A stretch of DNA of 64,000 nucleotides from Streptomyces sp. NBC_01754 (GTDB lineage: Bacteria; Actinomycetota; Actinomycetes; Streptomycetales; Streptomycetaceae), in assembly GCF_035918015.1 (NCBI RefSeq), contig NZ_CP109132.1, forward strand, positions 5,890,001 to 5,954,000, in the 5' to 3' direction. This document shows positions 54,201 to 63,900 of the stretch, in pieces. A program made the translations under genes and the position numbers. Positions within the stretch are counted from its first letter, which is position 1. Each line of letters starts with the position of its first letter. The notes beneath the pieces are model-generated. The model saw only the letters and a program-made list of their open reading frames with translations. It was not told the origin of the DNA and searched no databases.

Positions 54201-55409
54201 AGGGAAGCGGCCGAGGCACGTACGGAGGCCATTGCCGCACTCCAGCGGTTCACCGCTACCGGGCTGACGGCCGTGGCGACGCCCGACATCGAGGTACCCG
54301 CCGTGGAGGGCGGCGCGTGGGCGGCCACCCCCGCTGTGGCGCTGGCCCGCGCGATCGACGCGGCACTGTCCGGCACCGACGACTCCGACAGCGCCTGGGA
54401 ACGGGTGCAACGCCGGCTCAGCGAGGAGTTCAAGACCCTCCAGGACACCCTGTCCCGGCACGGTCACCGGGCCTCCGCCCGCATGGTGGAGGACGGCATG
54501 GTCGTCGAGATCACCTACCAGGGCCGCGAACGAGCCGTACCGGACCTGGTCGCGGCCCTGGCCGTCGAGGTCGGCGAACTGGCCCGCATCCTGTCCGCCC
54601 GGGAGCGGGAGATCCTGGAGACCCATCTGGTCACGGAGGTCGCGGGGACGCTCCAGGAGCTGATCGGCGCGGCCGAGCGGCAGGTGCGGGACATGAACGT
54701 CGAGCTGGAGGAGCGGCCGACCTCCACCGGTATGCGGCTGAGGCTGGTGTGGCGGGCGTCCCGCAAGGCCCCCGCCGGGCTCGCCCCGGCCAGGGAGCGG
54801 CTGCGCCGGTCGGCCGACGTCTGGACCGCCGAGGACCGCACGGCCGTCGGCGAGTTCCTTCAGGAGCAGATCGCCCGCCAGCACACCGACGACGCCTCGG
54901 GCAGCTGGCTGGAACACCTCACCGCCGCACTCGACTACCGGAGCTGGCACGAGTTCGGGGTCGAGCGGCACCAGCAGGGCCGCTGGGTCCCGGCCACCGG
55001 ACCCGCGTCCGGCGGCGAGCGGGTGCTGGCCGTGTCGGTGCCGCTGTTCGCCGCCGCGTCCTCCCACTACGCGAGTGCCGGCAGCCCGTACGCACCGCGC
55101 CTGGTCACCCTCGACGAGGCGTTCGCCGGGGTGGACGACGACTCCCGCGCCAAGTGTCTGGGTCTGCTGCACGCTTTCGACCTCGACGTCGTGATGACGA
55201 GTGAGCGCGAGTGGGCCTGCTACCCGCAGGTGCCCGGCATCGCCATCGCCCAATTGTCGCGGATCGACGAGGTCGCGGCGGTGCTCGTCACCCGGTGGGA
55301 GTGGGACGGCAGCCGGAGGCGGCGCGGTCCGGACCCCGTGGATCCCGGGGACGCGGTCCCCGCCGCGCGTGCCGAGGCGGCCGACGCGTCGGAGCCGCTG
55401 TGGAACTGA
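51255..55409 (+). CDS. jetC: Wadjet protein JetC, SMC/MukB-like ATPase (TIGR02680 type)
   Basis: A 1384-residue SMC-like ATPase that extrudes DNA loops and measures circle size. Walker A is GNNGTGKS at residues 42-49. Two long alanine/glutamate/arginine-rich coiled-coil arms (about 250-560 and 740-1060) flank a hinge-like globular region. The ABC signature is SGGER near residue 1252 and Walker B is LVTLDEAFAGVDDD with D1287/E1288. All ATPase motifs are intact. GTG 51255 overlaps the jetB stop; the 3' end overlaps jetD by ten bases. Confidence 0.93.
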   Translation: MTNPLPEPLRTRWQPLRIGLVDLFHYDVEEFHFRDGRLLLRGNNGTGKSKVLALTLPFLLDGDLSPRRVEPDGDPGKRMEWNLLLGGEHPHTERLGYTWIEFGRRDASTGESHFRTLLCGLKAVSGRGIARHWYAVTGRRVQHGPGTPAEGFLSLVDATGTALSRDRLIEAVSGHGMVYDQARAYRRAVDEALFGLGEQRYGALVDLLVQLRQPQLSKRPNEAALSRALTESLPPVDQAVIADVAEAFRSLDEEKTELAAASAAERAAAGFLEHYRRYARVATRRRARLPRAEHSRYEQRQRDLAEAQAEQARAEEEREAAAELGAMLEEQQNRLRAQDAALRESPEMRSARNLEQAHHEVERTARAAERARGDRDQVARLHLKGLERLGAAENRLRAADGRAQDTYRQAAEAAAAARVVLPDAGLAPGELRGAAEASVERGRRALTHVTDLARTAARASEERRTRAVRLDEADGDRSAAASELGLAEEAVAHAGRTLLDEVRTRARGWTELAYPDEPGLLDELQEWVGRLHGPYPARAEAARAHSAVSAGLAEQVATADRSRDELTARADGLREELAALEAGGRRPPQPPRTRTPGLRERLAGAPLWRLVDFEDCLPEEERAGLEAALEASGMLDAWVLPDGAVLTADSHETLLAPAVAPVRGRSLAHLLRPAVDHGDAGAASVGEDTVARLLAAIGTGREAGTTDAEAGAEAGTWAAVDGRFRVGALTGRWTKATAEYIGEGAREAARRSRIDAIRSELDVIQGELAILAERAATLAARRGVLDAEMADVPDETALTRAHARAAAAAESLRRTGERREERAAALLEAAELSESAAAELSRTAGDLGMPADEEGLAAVRDALGSLAAVLAALWPALREREEAGAQVADERTETGQAAARAAEHTERAKEAEGEAAAADERFGTLRSTVGAAVDELQRLLAQTAESLRRCEGEQRAAHRRHAEADRAAGRAEGRIEQLHEGLREAAEARTEAIAALQRFTATGLTAVATPDIEVPAVEGGAWAATPAVALARAIDAALSGTDDSDSAWERVQRRLSEEFKTLQDTLSRHGHRASARMVEDGMVVEITYQGRERAVPDLVAALAVEVGELARILSAREREILETHLVTEVAGTLQELIGAAERQVRDMNVELEERPTSTGMRLRLVWRASRKAPAGLAPARERLRRSADVWTAEDRTAVGEFLQEQIARQHTDDASGSWLEHLTAALDYRSWHEFGVERHQQGRWVPATGPASGGERVLAVSVPLFAAASSHYASAGSPYAPRLVTLDEAFAGVDDDSRAKCLGLLHAFDLDVVMTSEREWACYPQVPGIAIAQLSRIDEVAAVLVTRWEWDGSRRRRGPDPVDPGDAVPAARAEAADASEPLWN

Positions 55410-56644
55410 CCCCGACGGTGTCGGTCGACGAGGTACGGCTGCGCAGGCTCCTCGGCGCTCCCGGACTCGGCTGGCTGGTCGACCGTGCGCGCCGACGCCT
55501 GGAGCGCGGGCGGCCGCTCACCGGACCGGTGTCGCTGAGCGCGCCCACGGCGGACCAACGGATGGCGGCGGAAAGGCTGTTGGGGCGGGCTCCCGGCGGC
55601 GGGCGGTCCTTGTCCGTGAGCCTGGACGCGGTGGACGACCTGCTGCGCCGCTCCGGCGTCAGCCCGGCGGGACTGGCCGCCGCCGTGGTGGCGCTCACCG
55701 GGCCGGTCACGCTCCTCGGCCAGGCGCGTGCCGAGGAGCAGCGGGCCTGGGCGCGCGCGTACGCTCCGGTGGACGCCCTGGCGGACGAGATCCCCGCCCT
55801 CCGGGGCTGGGCCGAGCGGCTCCGGAAGGACGGGCTGGTACGGCGCCTCGCCGGTACACCCGCCGCCGCCGCCGAACTGCTCGGCCGGGCGGCCACCGTC
55901 TTGAGCGCCCTCCCGGCGGTGCCACCGGTGTCGCTTCCCGCGTTCTCCTCCCGTCTCCTGGGCGGTGCGCACGCGCTGGACGACGGGACTCCGCTCAGCA
56001 CCCTCGCCCTCTCCGGCGTCCGGGAGCTGACCGGGGCCGGGGCCCCCGACGGAAGCGGTGCGCAGGGGCGCCGCGAGGCATGGGCATCGGTGGGACTGCT
56101 GCGTGACGAGCTGTCCTCGACCGTGCTCGCCGTGAATCTGCGGGGCACCCCCGCCCTGGACTGGATGGCCGACGCGGGCGAGCCGGCCGTGCTGACCCTG
56201 CGGCAGCTGACCCGGTGCCCGCCCCGCTCGGCGCCGCCGACGGTCCGGATCTGCGAGAACCCGGCCGTACTCGCCGCGGCCGTCGACACGTACGGCACGC
56301 GGTGCCCGCCTCTGGTCTGCCTCCAGGGGCAGCCGTCCGCCGCCGCCCTCGCCCTCCTGCGCCATCTCCACAGGCACGGCAGCCGCTTCCACTACCACGG
56401 CGACTTCGACTGGGGAGGCCTGCGCATCGCCGCCGCCCTGCTGCGGCGGGTTCCCTGGACCCCTTGGCGCTACACCACGGCCGACTACCGCGCCGCGGTG
56501 CGTACGCTGCCCGCCGGCCCGCCCCTCGCCGGGGTCCGGGCCGAGGCCCCGTGGGATCCCGGTCTGCCGGACGCGCTGGAGGAGTCGGGCGTGCGGGTGG
56601 AGGAGGAGGCGGTGCTGAACGACCTGCTGGCCGACCTCGGATAG
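55400..56644 (+). CDS. jetD: Wadjet protein JetD, Toprim nuclease (DUF2399 / TIGR02679 type)
   Basis: A 414-residue nuclease subunit that cleaves the trapped circular DNA. The C-terminal Toprim fold has the catalytic Glu in ICENP (E286) and the metal-binding DxD in HGDFDWGGLRIA (D335, D337). The N-terminal part (DUF3323-like) contains LSVSLDAVDDLLRRSG. GTG 55400 starts inside the end of jetC; the encoded VELTPTV start matches the short overlap typical of this operon. With all four subunits and all catalytic residues present, the system looks functional. Confidence 0.91.
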   Translation: MELTPTVSVDEVRLRRLLGAPGLGWLVDRARRRLERGRPLTGPVSLSAPTADQRMAAERLLGRAPGGGRSLSVSLDAVDDLLRRSGVSPAGLAAAVVALTGPVTLLGQARAEEQRAWARAYAPVDALADEIPALRGWAERLRKDGLVRRLAGTPAAAAELLGRAATVLSALPAVPPVSLPAFSSRLLGGAHALDDGTPLSTLALSGVRELTGAGAPDGSGAQGRREAWASVGLLRDELSSTVLAVNLRGTPALDWMADAGEPAVLTLRQLTRCPPRSAPPTVRICENPAVLAAAVDTYGTRCPPLVCLQGQPSAAALALLRHLHRHGSRFHYHGDFDWGGLRIAAALLRRVPWTPWRYTTADYRAAVRTLPAGPPLAGVRAEAPWDPGLPDALEESGVRVEEEAVLNDLLADLG

Positions 56645-56778
56645 GGCACGGGACGACGACCGTTGTCCGTGGGACGCCGTGTCGTCCTCGGTCGTAGACT
56701 CCCGATGCGCGGACGGGCGACCGCCTCCGGCCGCACCGACCGCCACCCCGCCACCGACCAGGAAGGGCCCCGCACGCC

Positions 56779-57933
56779 GTGGAACCACTGAGGGACGACG
56801 ACCCGCGGACCATCGGCGTGTACACACTCGTGTGCCGACTCGGCGCCGGAGGGATGGGGCAGGTCTACCTCGGAGAGTCACCGGCCGGTCAGCTGGTCGC
56901 GGTGAAGGTGATCAAACCGTCGGTCCTCGACGAGGACAGCAGAGCCCGCTTCCTGTTGGAGGTGGACAGCCTCAAGGCGGTGTACGGGCAGTTCATCGCC
57001 TCCTTCGTCGCCGCCGACGCCCAGGCGGAACGCCCGTGGCTGGCCGTCGACTACGTGCCGGGTGCCGACCTGCTCGCCCATGTCGCCGAGCACGGTGTAC
57101 TGCCGACGGCGGAGGCCGCCAGCCTCGGGGCGCTGCTCGCCGAGGGGCTCGGCACCGTACACGAGGCGGGGCTGCTGCACCGCGACCTCAAGCCGCAGAA
57201 CATCCTGCTCGCTCCGACCGGCCCCAAGGTGATCGACTTCGGTCTCGCGGTACTGGCCGAGCGGCGCTCCACACTGACCGCCACCGGTGTCGTGGTGGGT
57301 TCGGTGCTGTGCATGCCGCCTGAGCAGGCACGCGGTGAGCACGAGCTGGGTCGGCCGGTGGACGTGTACGCCCTGGGCGCCGTCCTCCTCTACGCCACCA
57401 CGGGCCACTACCCGTACGCCGGCGCCAGCTGGCAGGCCGTCGCGCTGAAGATCGAGGACCCGGCGCTCGCGCCGGACCTGAGCGGTCTGCCGCCCCAGCT
57501 GGAACCGGTCGTCTCCGCCATGCTCGCCCTCGACCCGGCCGACCGGCCGACACTGCCCGAGGTCACCGAGCAGCTCGTCGGTGTCATGGCGGGCCAGGGG
57601 CTGACCGCCGCACAGGGCAAGCGCCGCCTCACGGAGCTGACCCCCGAGGTGGTGCCGCCTGTGACCGTGGAGTTGCCCGACCACCCGCCCGGCTACACCG
57701 CGACCCTGGTGGACATCGCCGCGTACGAGGACGACGAGGCCCCACCGCAACCGGTGGACGCGGCGGACGACGTGCCGGAACCGGAGGAGGACGTCCCCTC
57801 CGACGCCGTTCCGCCCGCCCCCGGGGAGCCGGGGACGAGCGGGGCGCGCGCCCGCCCCGGCGTCCGGCTCTCCGCGCCGCTGCGGATCGCGGAGGACCTA
57901 CGGGCCGCCTACGCGAGCGACGCGTCTTTCTGA
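56779..57933 (+). CDS. Soluble Ser/Thr protein kinase in the defence island
   Basis: A 384-residue Hanks-type kinase: glycine loop GAGGMGQVY (residues 22-30), lysine K43 (VAVKVI), catalytic HRDLKPQN (D136) and DFGLA (D153). The activation segment ends PPEQA, where most relatives have APEQA. Regulatory C-terminus: about 100 acidic, Pro-rich residues. There is no transmembrane helix or PASTA/sensor domain, unlike the usual Streptomyces Pkn proteins. It sits 134 bp after jetD and 79 bp before the drmD-like gene. Kinases occur in other phage-defence systems (PglW, Stk2), so a role in defence is plausible, but a standalone role cannot be excluded. Confidence 0.9.
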   Translation: MEPLRDDDPRTIGVYTLVCRLGAGGMGQVYLGESPAGQLVAVKVIKPSVLDEDSRARFLLEVDSLKAVYGQFIASFVAADAQAERPWLAVDYVPGADLLAHVAEHGVLPTAEAASLGALLAEGLGTVHEAGLLHRDLKPQNILLAPTGPKVIDFGLAVLAERRSTLTATGVVVGSVLCMPPEQARGEHELGRPVDVYALGAVLLYATTGHYPYAGASWQAVALKIEDPALAPDLSGLPPQLEPVVSAMLALDPADRPTLPEVTEQLVGVMAGQGLTAAQGKRRLTELTPEVVPPVTVELPDHPPGYTATLVDIAAYEDDEAPPQPVDAADDVPEPEEDVPSDAVPPAPGEPGTSGARARPGVRLSAPLRIAEDLRAAYASDASF

Positions 57934-58012
57934 GGGCCGCACGCACCATGACAAACTTGGGGGCGACATGACCACGCCGCGTTTTCCCGGCCGAACTACG
58001 GAGTGACCACGG

Positions 58013-60997
58013 GTGTCAGAGCAGGGGCAGACGAGGTTTCCGCCCGGGGCCCAGATTCTTGTCAGGGACGAGGAATGGCTGGTCAGGAACGCGCGCCGGA
58101 CCCAGCACGAGTGTGACGGCGACCGGATCGAAGCCATCGGCGTCTCCGAGTTCGTACGGGACGAGGAGGCCGTCTTCTACACCGGCATCGACAAGGTCGA
58201 ACTCCTGGACCCGGAGAAGACCCGTCTGGTGCCCGACACCTCCTCCCACTTCCGGCGCGGACGCCTCTTCCTCGAAGCGGTCCTGCGCAAGACGCCGCTG
58301 CCGCAGACCGAACGCGGCCTCGCCCTGGCCGACCGCTTCCTCCTCGACCCGCTCCCCTACCAGCAGCGGCCGGCGGAGCTCGCCCTGTCCATGGGTAACC
58401 TCCGCCCCCGCATCCTGATCGCGGACGTCGTCGGCCTCGGCAAGACCCTTGAAATAGGACTCACCCTCGCCGAGCTCATCCGCCGGGGCCGCGGCGAACG
58501 CATTCTCGTCGTGACCCCGCAGAGCGTCCTGGAGCAGTTCCAGCACGAGCTGTGGACCCGGTTCTCGATCCCCCTGGTGCGGCTCGACTCGCTGGGCATC
58601 CAGCGCATCCAGCGCGAGATCCCCGCCGGCCGCAATCCGTTCACGCACTACAAGCGCGTGATCATCTCGGTGGACACACTCAAGAACATCGGGCAGTACC
58701 GCCACCACCTGGAACGCATCCAGTGGGACGCGGTCGTCATCGACGAGTCCCACAACCTCATCAACCAGGGCAGCCAGCGCCGCGCCCTCGCCGAGACACT
58801 GACTCCGCGCACCGACGCCCTGATCCTGGCCAGCGCCACCCCGCACAACGGCGACAAGCGCTCCTTCGCCGACCTGGTGTCGCTGCTCGACCCGGCCGCC
58901 ATCGCGGACCGCGACCGCTACGATCCGGCGGACGACCTCGGGCACCTCTTCATCAGGCGGACGAAGATCAGCCCCGAGGTCCGCAACGGCATCGGCACCA
59001 AGTGGGCGGACCGCGGCCCCACCCTCTCTCTGCGCTGCCCGGCCAACGAGGGCGAGGAACGGATCTTCGCCGAGCTGGCCGAGCACTGGCTGCCCGTCCA
59101 CTCCGGCAGCACCGGCTTCGGCACGGCGGACCAGGAGCGGACCTCGGTCAGCACGGACCCGCTCTTCGCCTACAACGTCCTGAAGACCTTCCTCTCCTCC
59201 CACAAGGCGCTGGGGAAACTGGTCGACACACGCGTCGCCTCGCTCGCCAAGCGGACGCGGGACGCGCTGAACGACGGACGGCGGCCCGATCCGGCGCTCG
59301 ACGCCGAGCAGAAGGCCCTGGCCCGGCTGCGTACCCTGACCGACTCGTTGGGCGACGGCAGCACGCCGGGGGACTCCACCAAACTGGACGCCCTGGTCGA
59401 GCAGTTGGAGCAGATCGGCGTCGGGCCGCGCAGCGACACGCGCGTGGTGGTCTTCTCCGAACGCGTCGAAACCCTCAAGTGGCTGTCCGAGAAGGTGCCC
59501 GCGCGCCTCGGCTTCATCCCCGACAAGGACGGCGGCCACCAGGCCGTACGGATCATGCACGGCGGCATCGCCGAGGAGCAGCAGCGCGTGATCCGCGAGG
59601 AGTTCAGCCTCGCCGGCGCTCGGGTGCGGCTGCTCTTCGCCGGTGACGTGGCCTCCGAGGGTGTCAACCTGCACCGCCAGTGCCACCATCTGATCCACTA
59701 CGACATCCCGTGGTCGCTGATCCGCATCGAGCAACGCAACGGACGCATCGACCGGTACGGGCAGCGCCACGAGCCGCAGTTCCGGGCGCTGATCCTCACC
59801 TCCGAGCAGCCGGGAGCCAAGGACGACAGGACCGTCGCCGAGAAGCTCCTCGTCCGCGAGGAGGAAGCCCACAAGCTGAGCGGTACGGCGGAGGCGGAGA
59901 CCGGCTACTACCGTGCAGACGAGGAAGAACGCCGTCTCATCAGGGAGTTGATGGCGGGCGGCACGGTCGAGGACTTCCTCACGTCCGCTCCCGCGTCGGA
60001 CGACGCGGACCTGGCGGGTCTCTTCGGCCAGGTCGACACCATCACCGAGGAGCAGCCGCCGGCCCGCGCCGAAGTGCCCTCGCTGTTCGACGGCGACACG
60101 TCGGCCTTCGTCGACTCGGTACTCGCCGAGCTGTACGAGGACCGCGCGGACGACGTCATCGGCCTGTCCCGCAGCGAGGACGCCAAGCGCCGCCCGTACC
60201 TCTCCCTCTCGCCCGAGCTCGCCCCCGACCTGCTGCGCAGGCTCAAGGCCCTGCCTCCCTCCTATCTGAAGGAGCAGGGGGTGGCCAAGCGCATGATCCT
60301 CTCCTTCGACCGGAGCCTGGCCCAGGACAAGCTGACCGAGGCCCGCGAGGCCACGGACACCATCTGGCCGGCCGTCTCGTACCTGAGCGACATCCACCCG
60401 GTGGTGGAGTGGCTCACCGACAAGGTTCTGGTGCAGTTCGGACGGCAGGAGGCCCCGGTGATCACCTCCCCGCACGTCCGGCACCCCACCTTCCTGATCC
60501 AGGGCATCTACTCCAACGCGCTCGGCCGTCCCACGGTCGTCCGGTGGATGGCGGTCACCCCCGACCCGGACGCCCCCGTGGCGGAGATGACGGCGGCCCT
60601 GCGCGCGGCGAAGGTCCGGCCCGACCTCGCACGGACCGGCGACCCGCACGACCTCGGACACCTCCAGTCTCTGGTGCCCGCCGCGGTGGCACGGGCCCGC
60701 GAGCACCTGGAGAGGTCGAAGGAGGACTGGGCGGAGCAGATCAGCGTCCCGCTCGCCGACTACCGCAAGCGCCTCATCGACTGGCGCGCGGACTCCCTGG
60801 ACTCCCTGACCGGGGAGAGCGCCCGCCGCAAGCGGCAGGTCGAGAAGACCGCAGGCGAACAGGCGGACCTCCTGGACCAGTTGGAGACCACGGGTCTGCC
60901 CCTCCTGCGCGTGCTCGCGGTCCTGGACAAGCCCGCGCCGAACAGCGCCCCCGACAGCCACACACCCGACCACGCCTTCGAACCGGCGGAGAACTGA
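58013..60997 (+). CDS. drmD: DrmD-like SNF2 helicase (class 1 DISARM)
   Basis: A 994-residue superfamily 2 helicase of the SNF2/RapA branch. N-terminal beta-rich region, then helicase motif I DVVGLGKT (residues 138-145), motif II DESH (244-247), SATPHNGDK (motif III), and C-terminal motif V (FAGDVASEGVNLHRQ) and VI (IEQRNGRIDRYGQ, 572-584). A long helical C-terminus follows. This layout plus the methyltransferase starting two bases after its stop is the head of a class 1 DISARM operon, drmD-drmMI-drmA-drmB-drmC. DISARM blocks incoming phage DNA. GTG 58013 has GGAG about ten bases upstream. Confidence 0.88.
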   Translation: MSEQGQTRFPPGAQILVRDEEWLVRNARRTQHECDGDRIEAIGVSEFVRDEEAVFYTGIDKVELLDPEKTRLVPDTSSHFRRGRLFLEAVLRKTPLPQTERGLALADRFLLDPLPYQQRPAELALSMGNLRPRILIADVVGLGKTLEIGLTLAELIRRGRGERILVVTPQSVLEQFQHELWTRFSIPLVRLDSLGIQRIQREIPAGRNPFTHYKRVIISVDTLKNIGQYRHHLERIQWDAVVIDESHNLINQGSQRRALAETLTPRTDALILASATPHNGDKRSFADLVSLLDPAAIADRDRYDPADDLGHLFIRRTKISPEVRNGIGTKWADRGPTLSLRCPANEGEERIFAELAEHWLPVHSGSTGFGTADQERTSVSTDPLFAYNVLKTFLSSHKALGKLVDTRVASLAKRTRDALNDGRRPDPALDAEQKALARLRTLTDSLGDGSTPGDSTKLDALVEQLEQIGVGPRSDTRVVVFSERVETLKWLSEKVPARLGFIPDKDGGHQAVRIMHGGIAEEQQRVIREEFSLAGARVRLLFAGDVASEGVNLHRQCHHLIHYDIPWSLIRIEQRNGRIDRYGQRHEPQFRALILTSEQPGAKDDRTVAEKLLVREEEAHKLSGTAEAETGYYRADEEERRLIRELMAGGTVEDFLTSAPASDDADLAGLFGQVDTITEEQPPARAEVPSLFDGDTSAFVDSVLAELYEDRADDVIGLSRSEDAKRRPYLSLSPELAPDLLRRLKALPPSYLKEQGVAKRMILSFDRSLAQDKLTEAREATDTIWPAVSYLSDIHPVVEWLTDKVLVQFGRQEAPVITSPHVRHPTFLIQGIYSNALGRPTVVRWMAVTPDPDAPVAEMTAALRAAKVRPDLARTGDPHDLGHLQSLVPAAVARAREHLERSKEDWAEQISVPLADYRKRLIDWRADSLDSLTGESARRKRQVEKTAGEQADLLDQLETTGLPLLRVLAVLDKPAPNSAPDSHTPDHAFEPAEN

Positions 60998-60998
60998 C

Positions 60999-63900
60999 GT
61001 GACGTACGACTCGCTGGTCAACCACGGCGACTACCTCTCGGCGCACTATCTCGCCGAAGTGCTCCCCAAGGACCTCAAGGCCAAGGACGGTCTGCTCGCC
61101 CGGTGGGCCGAGATGGAGGAACGGGAGCGGCGCGCCCACGCCCAGGCCGTCGCCGAGGCGAAGGCCGCAGGGGGCGACCCCTCCGCCGTCCCGCCGCGTG
61201 CCCGGACCCCCCGCGAGGGGCTGCGCGCCTTGCACGGCCCCTACTTCGCCTCCCGCGCCGACTTCGCCCGGGACGCGGAGGCCCTCGCCGTGCCGGACGC
61301 CCCGGTCCCGGCCGACTGGGCCAAGCGCCTCACCGACCAGCACCTGGCCACCCTGCACGGGCTCGGCTTCGCGGACGCCCATGAGCAGGCCGTCACCATC
61401 CACCGCTCGGGCCACGCCTACGAGGTCCGGGCCCTGCACGACGAGCCCGGACTGATCGCCGTCTCCTGCGGCTGGACCGACGAACCGGACGCCGCCCTCG
61501 ACCCGGACGGTGCCGGCCGGCTGCTGTACCCGGTGGCCCTGGAGGCGTCGGCCCGTCTCACCGACGCGAAGGCGCTCGCGGACTTCCTCTTCGAGTGCGA
61601 CGAACCCCCGCGTTACGTCCTGATGGTGGCCGGTGGCGTCGTCGTCCTCGCGGACCGGCTCGCCTGGCACGAGGGCCGCTACCTCGCCGTCGGCCTGGAC
61701 GCGGCGCTCAACCGGCGCGACGTCCGCAACGGCGGCGAACTGGACACCGTGGCGGCCTTGTTCGGGGCGGACTCGCTGCGGGTCCCCGAGGAGGGCGGCA
61801 CCGCGCCGCTGGCCGGCTTCGTCGACAAGTCCGGCAAGCACGCGGTCGGCGTCTCCACCGAGCTCCGCGAAGGCCTGCGGCTGTCGGTCGAGTGGATCGC
61901 CAACGAGGTGCTCGCCCGGCTCCGTGACCAGGGCGTCAGCCCGGGGCAGATCGACGAACCGGCCCGCCTCGCCAAGGAGCTCGGCCGCGAGTCGCTGCGC
62001 TACCTCTACCGCATCCTGTTCCTGCTCTATGCCGAGGCCCAGCCCTCGCTCGGCATCCTGCCCGCCGACGACCCCGAGTACGTGCGCGGCTACGGCCTCC
62101 AGCGCCTCGGCGACCTCGTCGTCCGTGACCTGGTGGGCGAGCGGTCCCGGCGCGGATTCCATCTGTACGAGTCCCTGGACCTGCTCTTCCGGCAGGTCCA
62201 GAAGGGCCACCGGGAGTTCGGCAGCGAGCCCGAGGACCTTCAGGCCCAGGCCGCCGACCGCGCCGCCACCGAGGCCGAGCGGGAGGCCGCCGAACTCTTC
62301 GCCGCCGGGACCATCACCCGCGACGAACACACGGAACGCGTACGCGAGGCCGACCGCACCCGCAAGGCCGCGGCCCGCAGCGCCGACGTCGGCCTGCGTT
62401 TCGAGCCGTTGCGCTCCGAACTGTTCGCGAGCGATGCCGTACGCCTCATCTCGACCGACCTGATCGAGAACCCGGCGTACGAGGAGGGCTCGGGGCTGCC
62501 CGAGTACCTGGACGTCCGGCTGCGCAACGAGACCCTCCACAAGGTGCTGCACCGGCTGATGCTCACCCGGGGCAAGGGCCGCGAGCGCGGCGGCTTCATC
62601 TCCTACGCCCAGCTGGGCATCAACCAGCTCGGCGCGGTCTACGAGGGGTTGATGTCGTACACCGGCTTCATCGCCGACGAGGACCTGTACGAGGTGGCCA
62701 AGGGCGGCGACGCGTCCGGCGGCAGCTGGATGATTCCGGCCTCCCGGGTCCAGGACTACCCGGACGAGGTGTTCGTCGAGCGACCCCACGAGGAGACCGG
62801 CCGCCCGCTGCGCGTCGTCCACCCCAAGGGCTCGTTCGTCTACCGCCTGGCGGGCCGCGACCGCCAGACCTCGGCCTCGTACTACACCCCGAAGTCCCTC
62901 ACCGAGGTGACCGTCGAGCTGGCCCTGAAGCACCGCCTCGACCAGGACGGCACCAAGACGTCCGCCGAGGAGCTCCTGGGCTGGAAGATCTGTGAGCCGG
63001 CACTCGGCTCGGGCGCGTTCCTCAACGAGGCGATCGACCAGGTGGCGGCGGAGTACCTGCGACGCAGGGAAAGGGAGCTGGACCGCCGCATCGACCCCGA
63101 GGCGCGCCCGGTCGAACTCCAGAAGGCCAAGGCGTACATCGCCCTGCACAACGCGTACGGCGTGGACCTGAACGCCACGGCGGTGGAGCTGGCGGAGGTC
63201 TCGCTCTGGCTGAACTCCATGCACCCCGGCATGCGCGCCCCCTGGTTCGGCCTGCATCTGCGGCGCGGCAACTCGCTGATCGGCGCGGGCCGCAAGGTGT
63301 ACGGGGCGGACGCGCTGCCGCACGGCCAGTGGCTGTCGAAGAAGGCGCCGCTCGCACCCACCGATCTTCCCTTCCGCGACGGCGATCTGCCCGACGGCGC
63401 GGTGCACCACTTCCTCCTGCCCGCACTCGGCTGGGGCGCGGTGGCGGGGGAACCCGAGGCGAAGAAGCTCGCGGAGGAGCAGGCGAAGGCGCTCGGCCAG
63501 TGGCGCCGGGGCGTCCAGAAGACCCCCAAGGGCCCCAAGCCGTTCGAGGAGAAGGACGGTGAGGCGGCGGACAAGCGGCAGGCGCGGTACGCCCGTTGGG
63601 CCAAGGCGGCGGCCAAGACCGAGGCGGGTCGGCTCCAGGCGGTGGCCCGGCGGGCCGAGTTCCTGTGGAGCCTGGTCGCCAAGCGCCTGGAGCTGTCGGA
63701 GCGGAAGGTGTCGCGCCGGATCGACGTATGGGGCGCGGAGTGGCTGGAACCGGCCACGGAGGCGGCGGACAAGCAGCGCGTCCTGGACGACCTGACGGCG
63801 GCCGGCACGCCGTACTGGCGGCTGAAGACGGTGATGGACGCGTGGTGCGCGCTGTGGTTCTGGCCGCTCGACCAGGTGGGGCTGCTGGACGGCACGGACG

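Noticed and set aside
52002..55253. 1083-codon open frame antisense to jetC
   Set aside because: Product of GC-rich third positions opposite a real gene; composition is Gly/Arg/Pro-rich, no domain, and the plus-strand SMC-like protein has all ATPase motifs.
58016..61021. 1001-codon frame antisense to the drmD-like gene
   Set aside because: Mirror of the helicase frame; composition unlike protein and no motif found.
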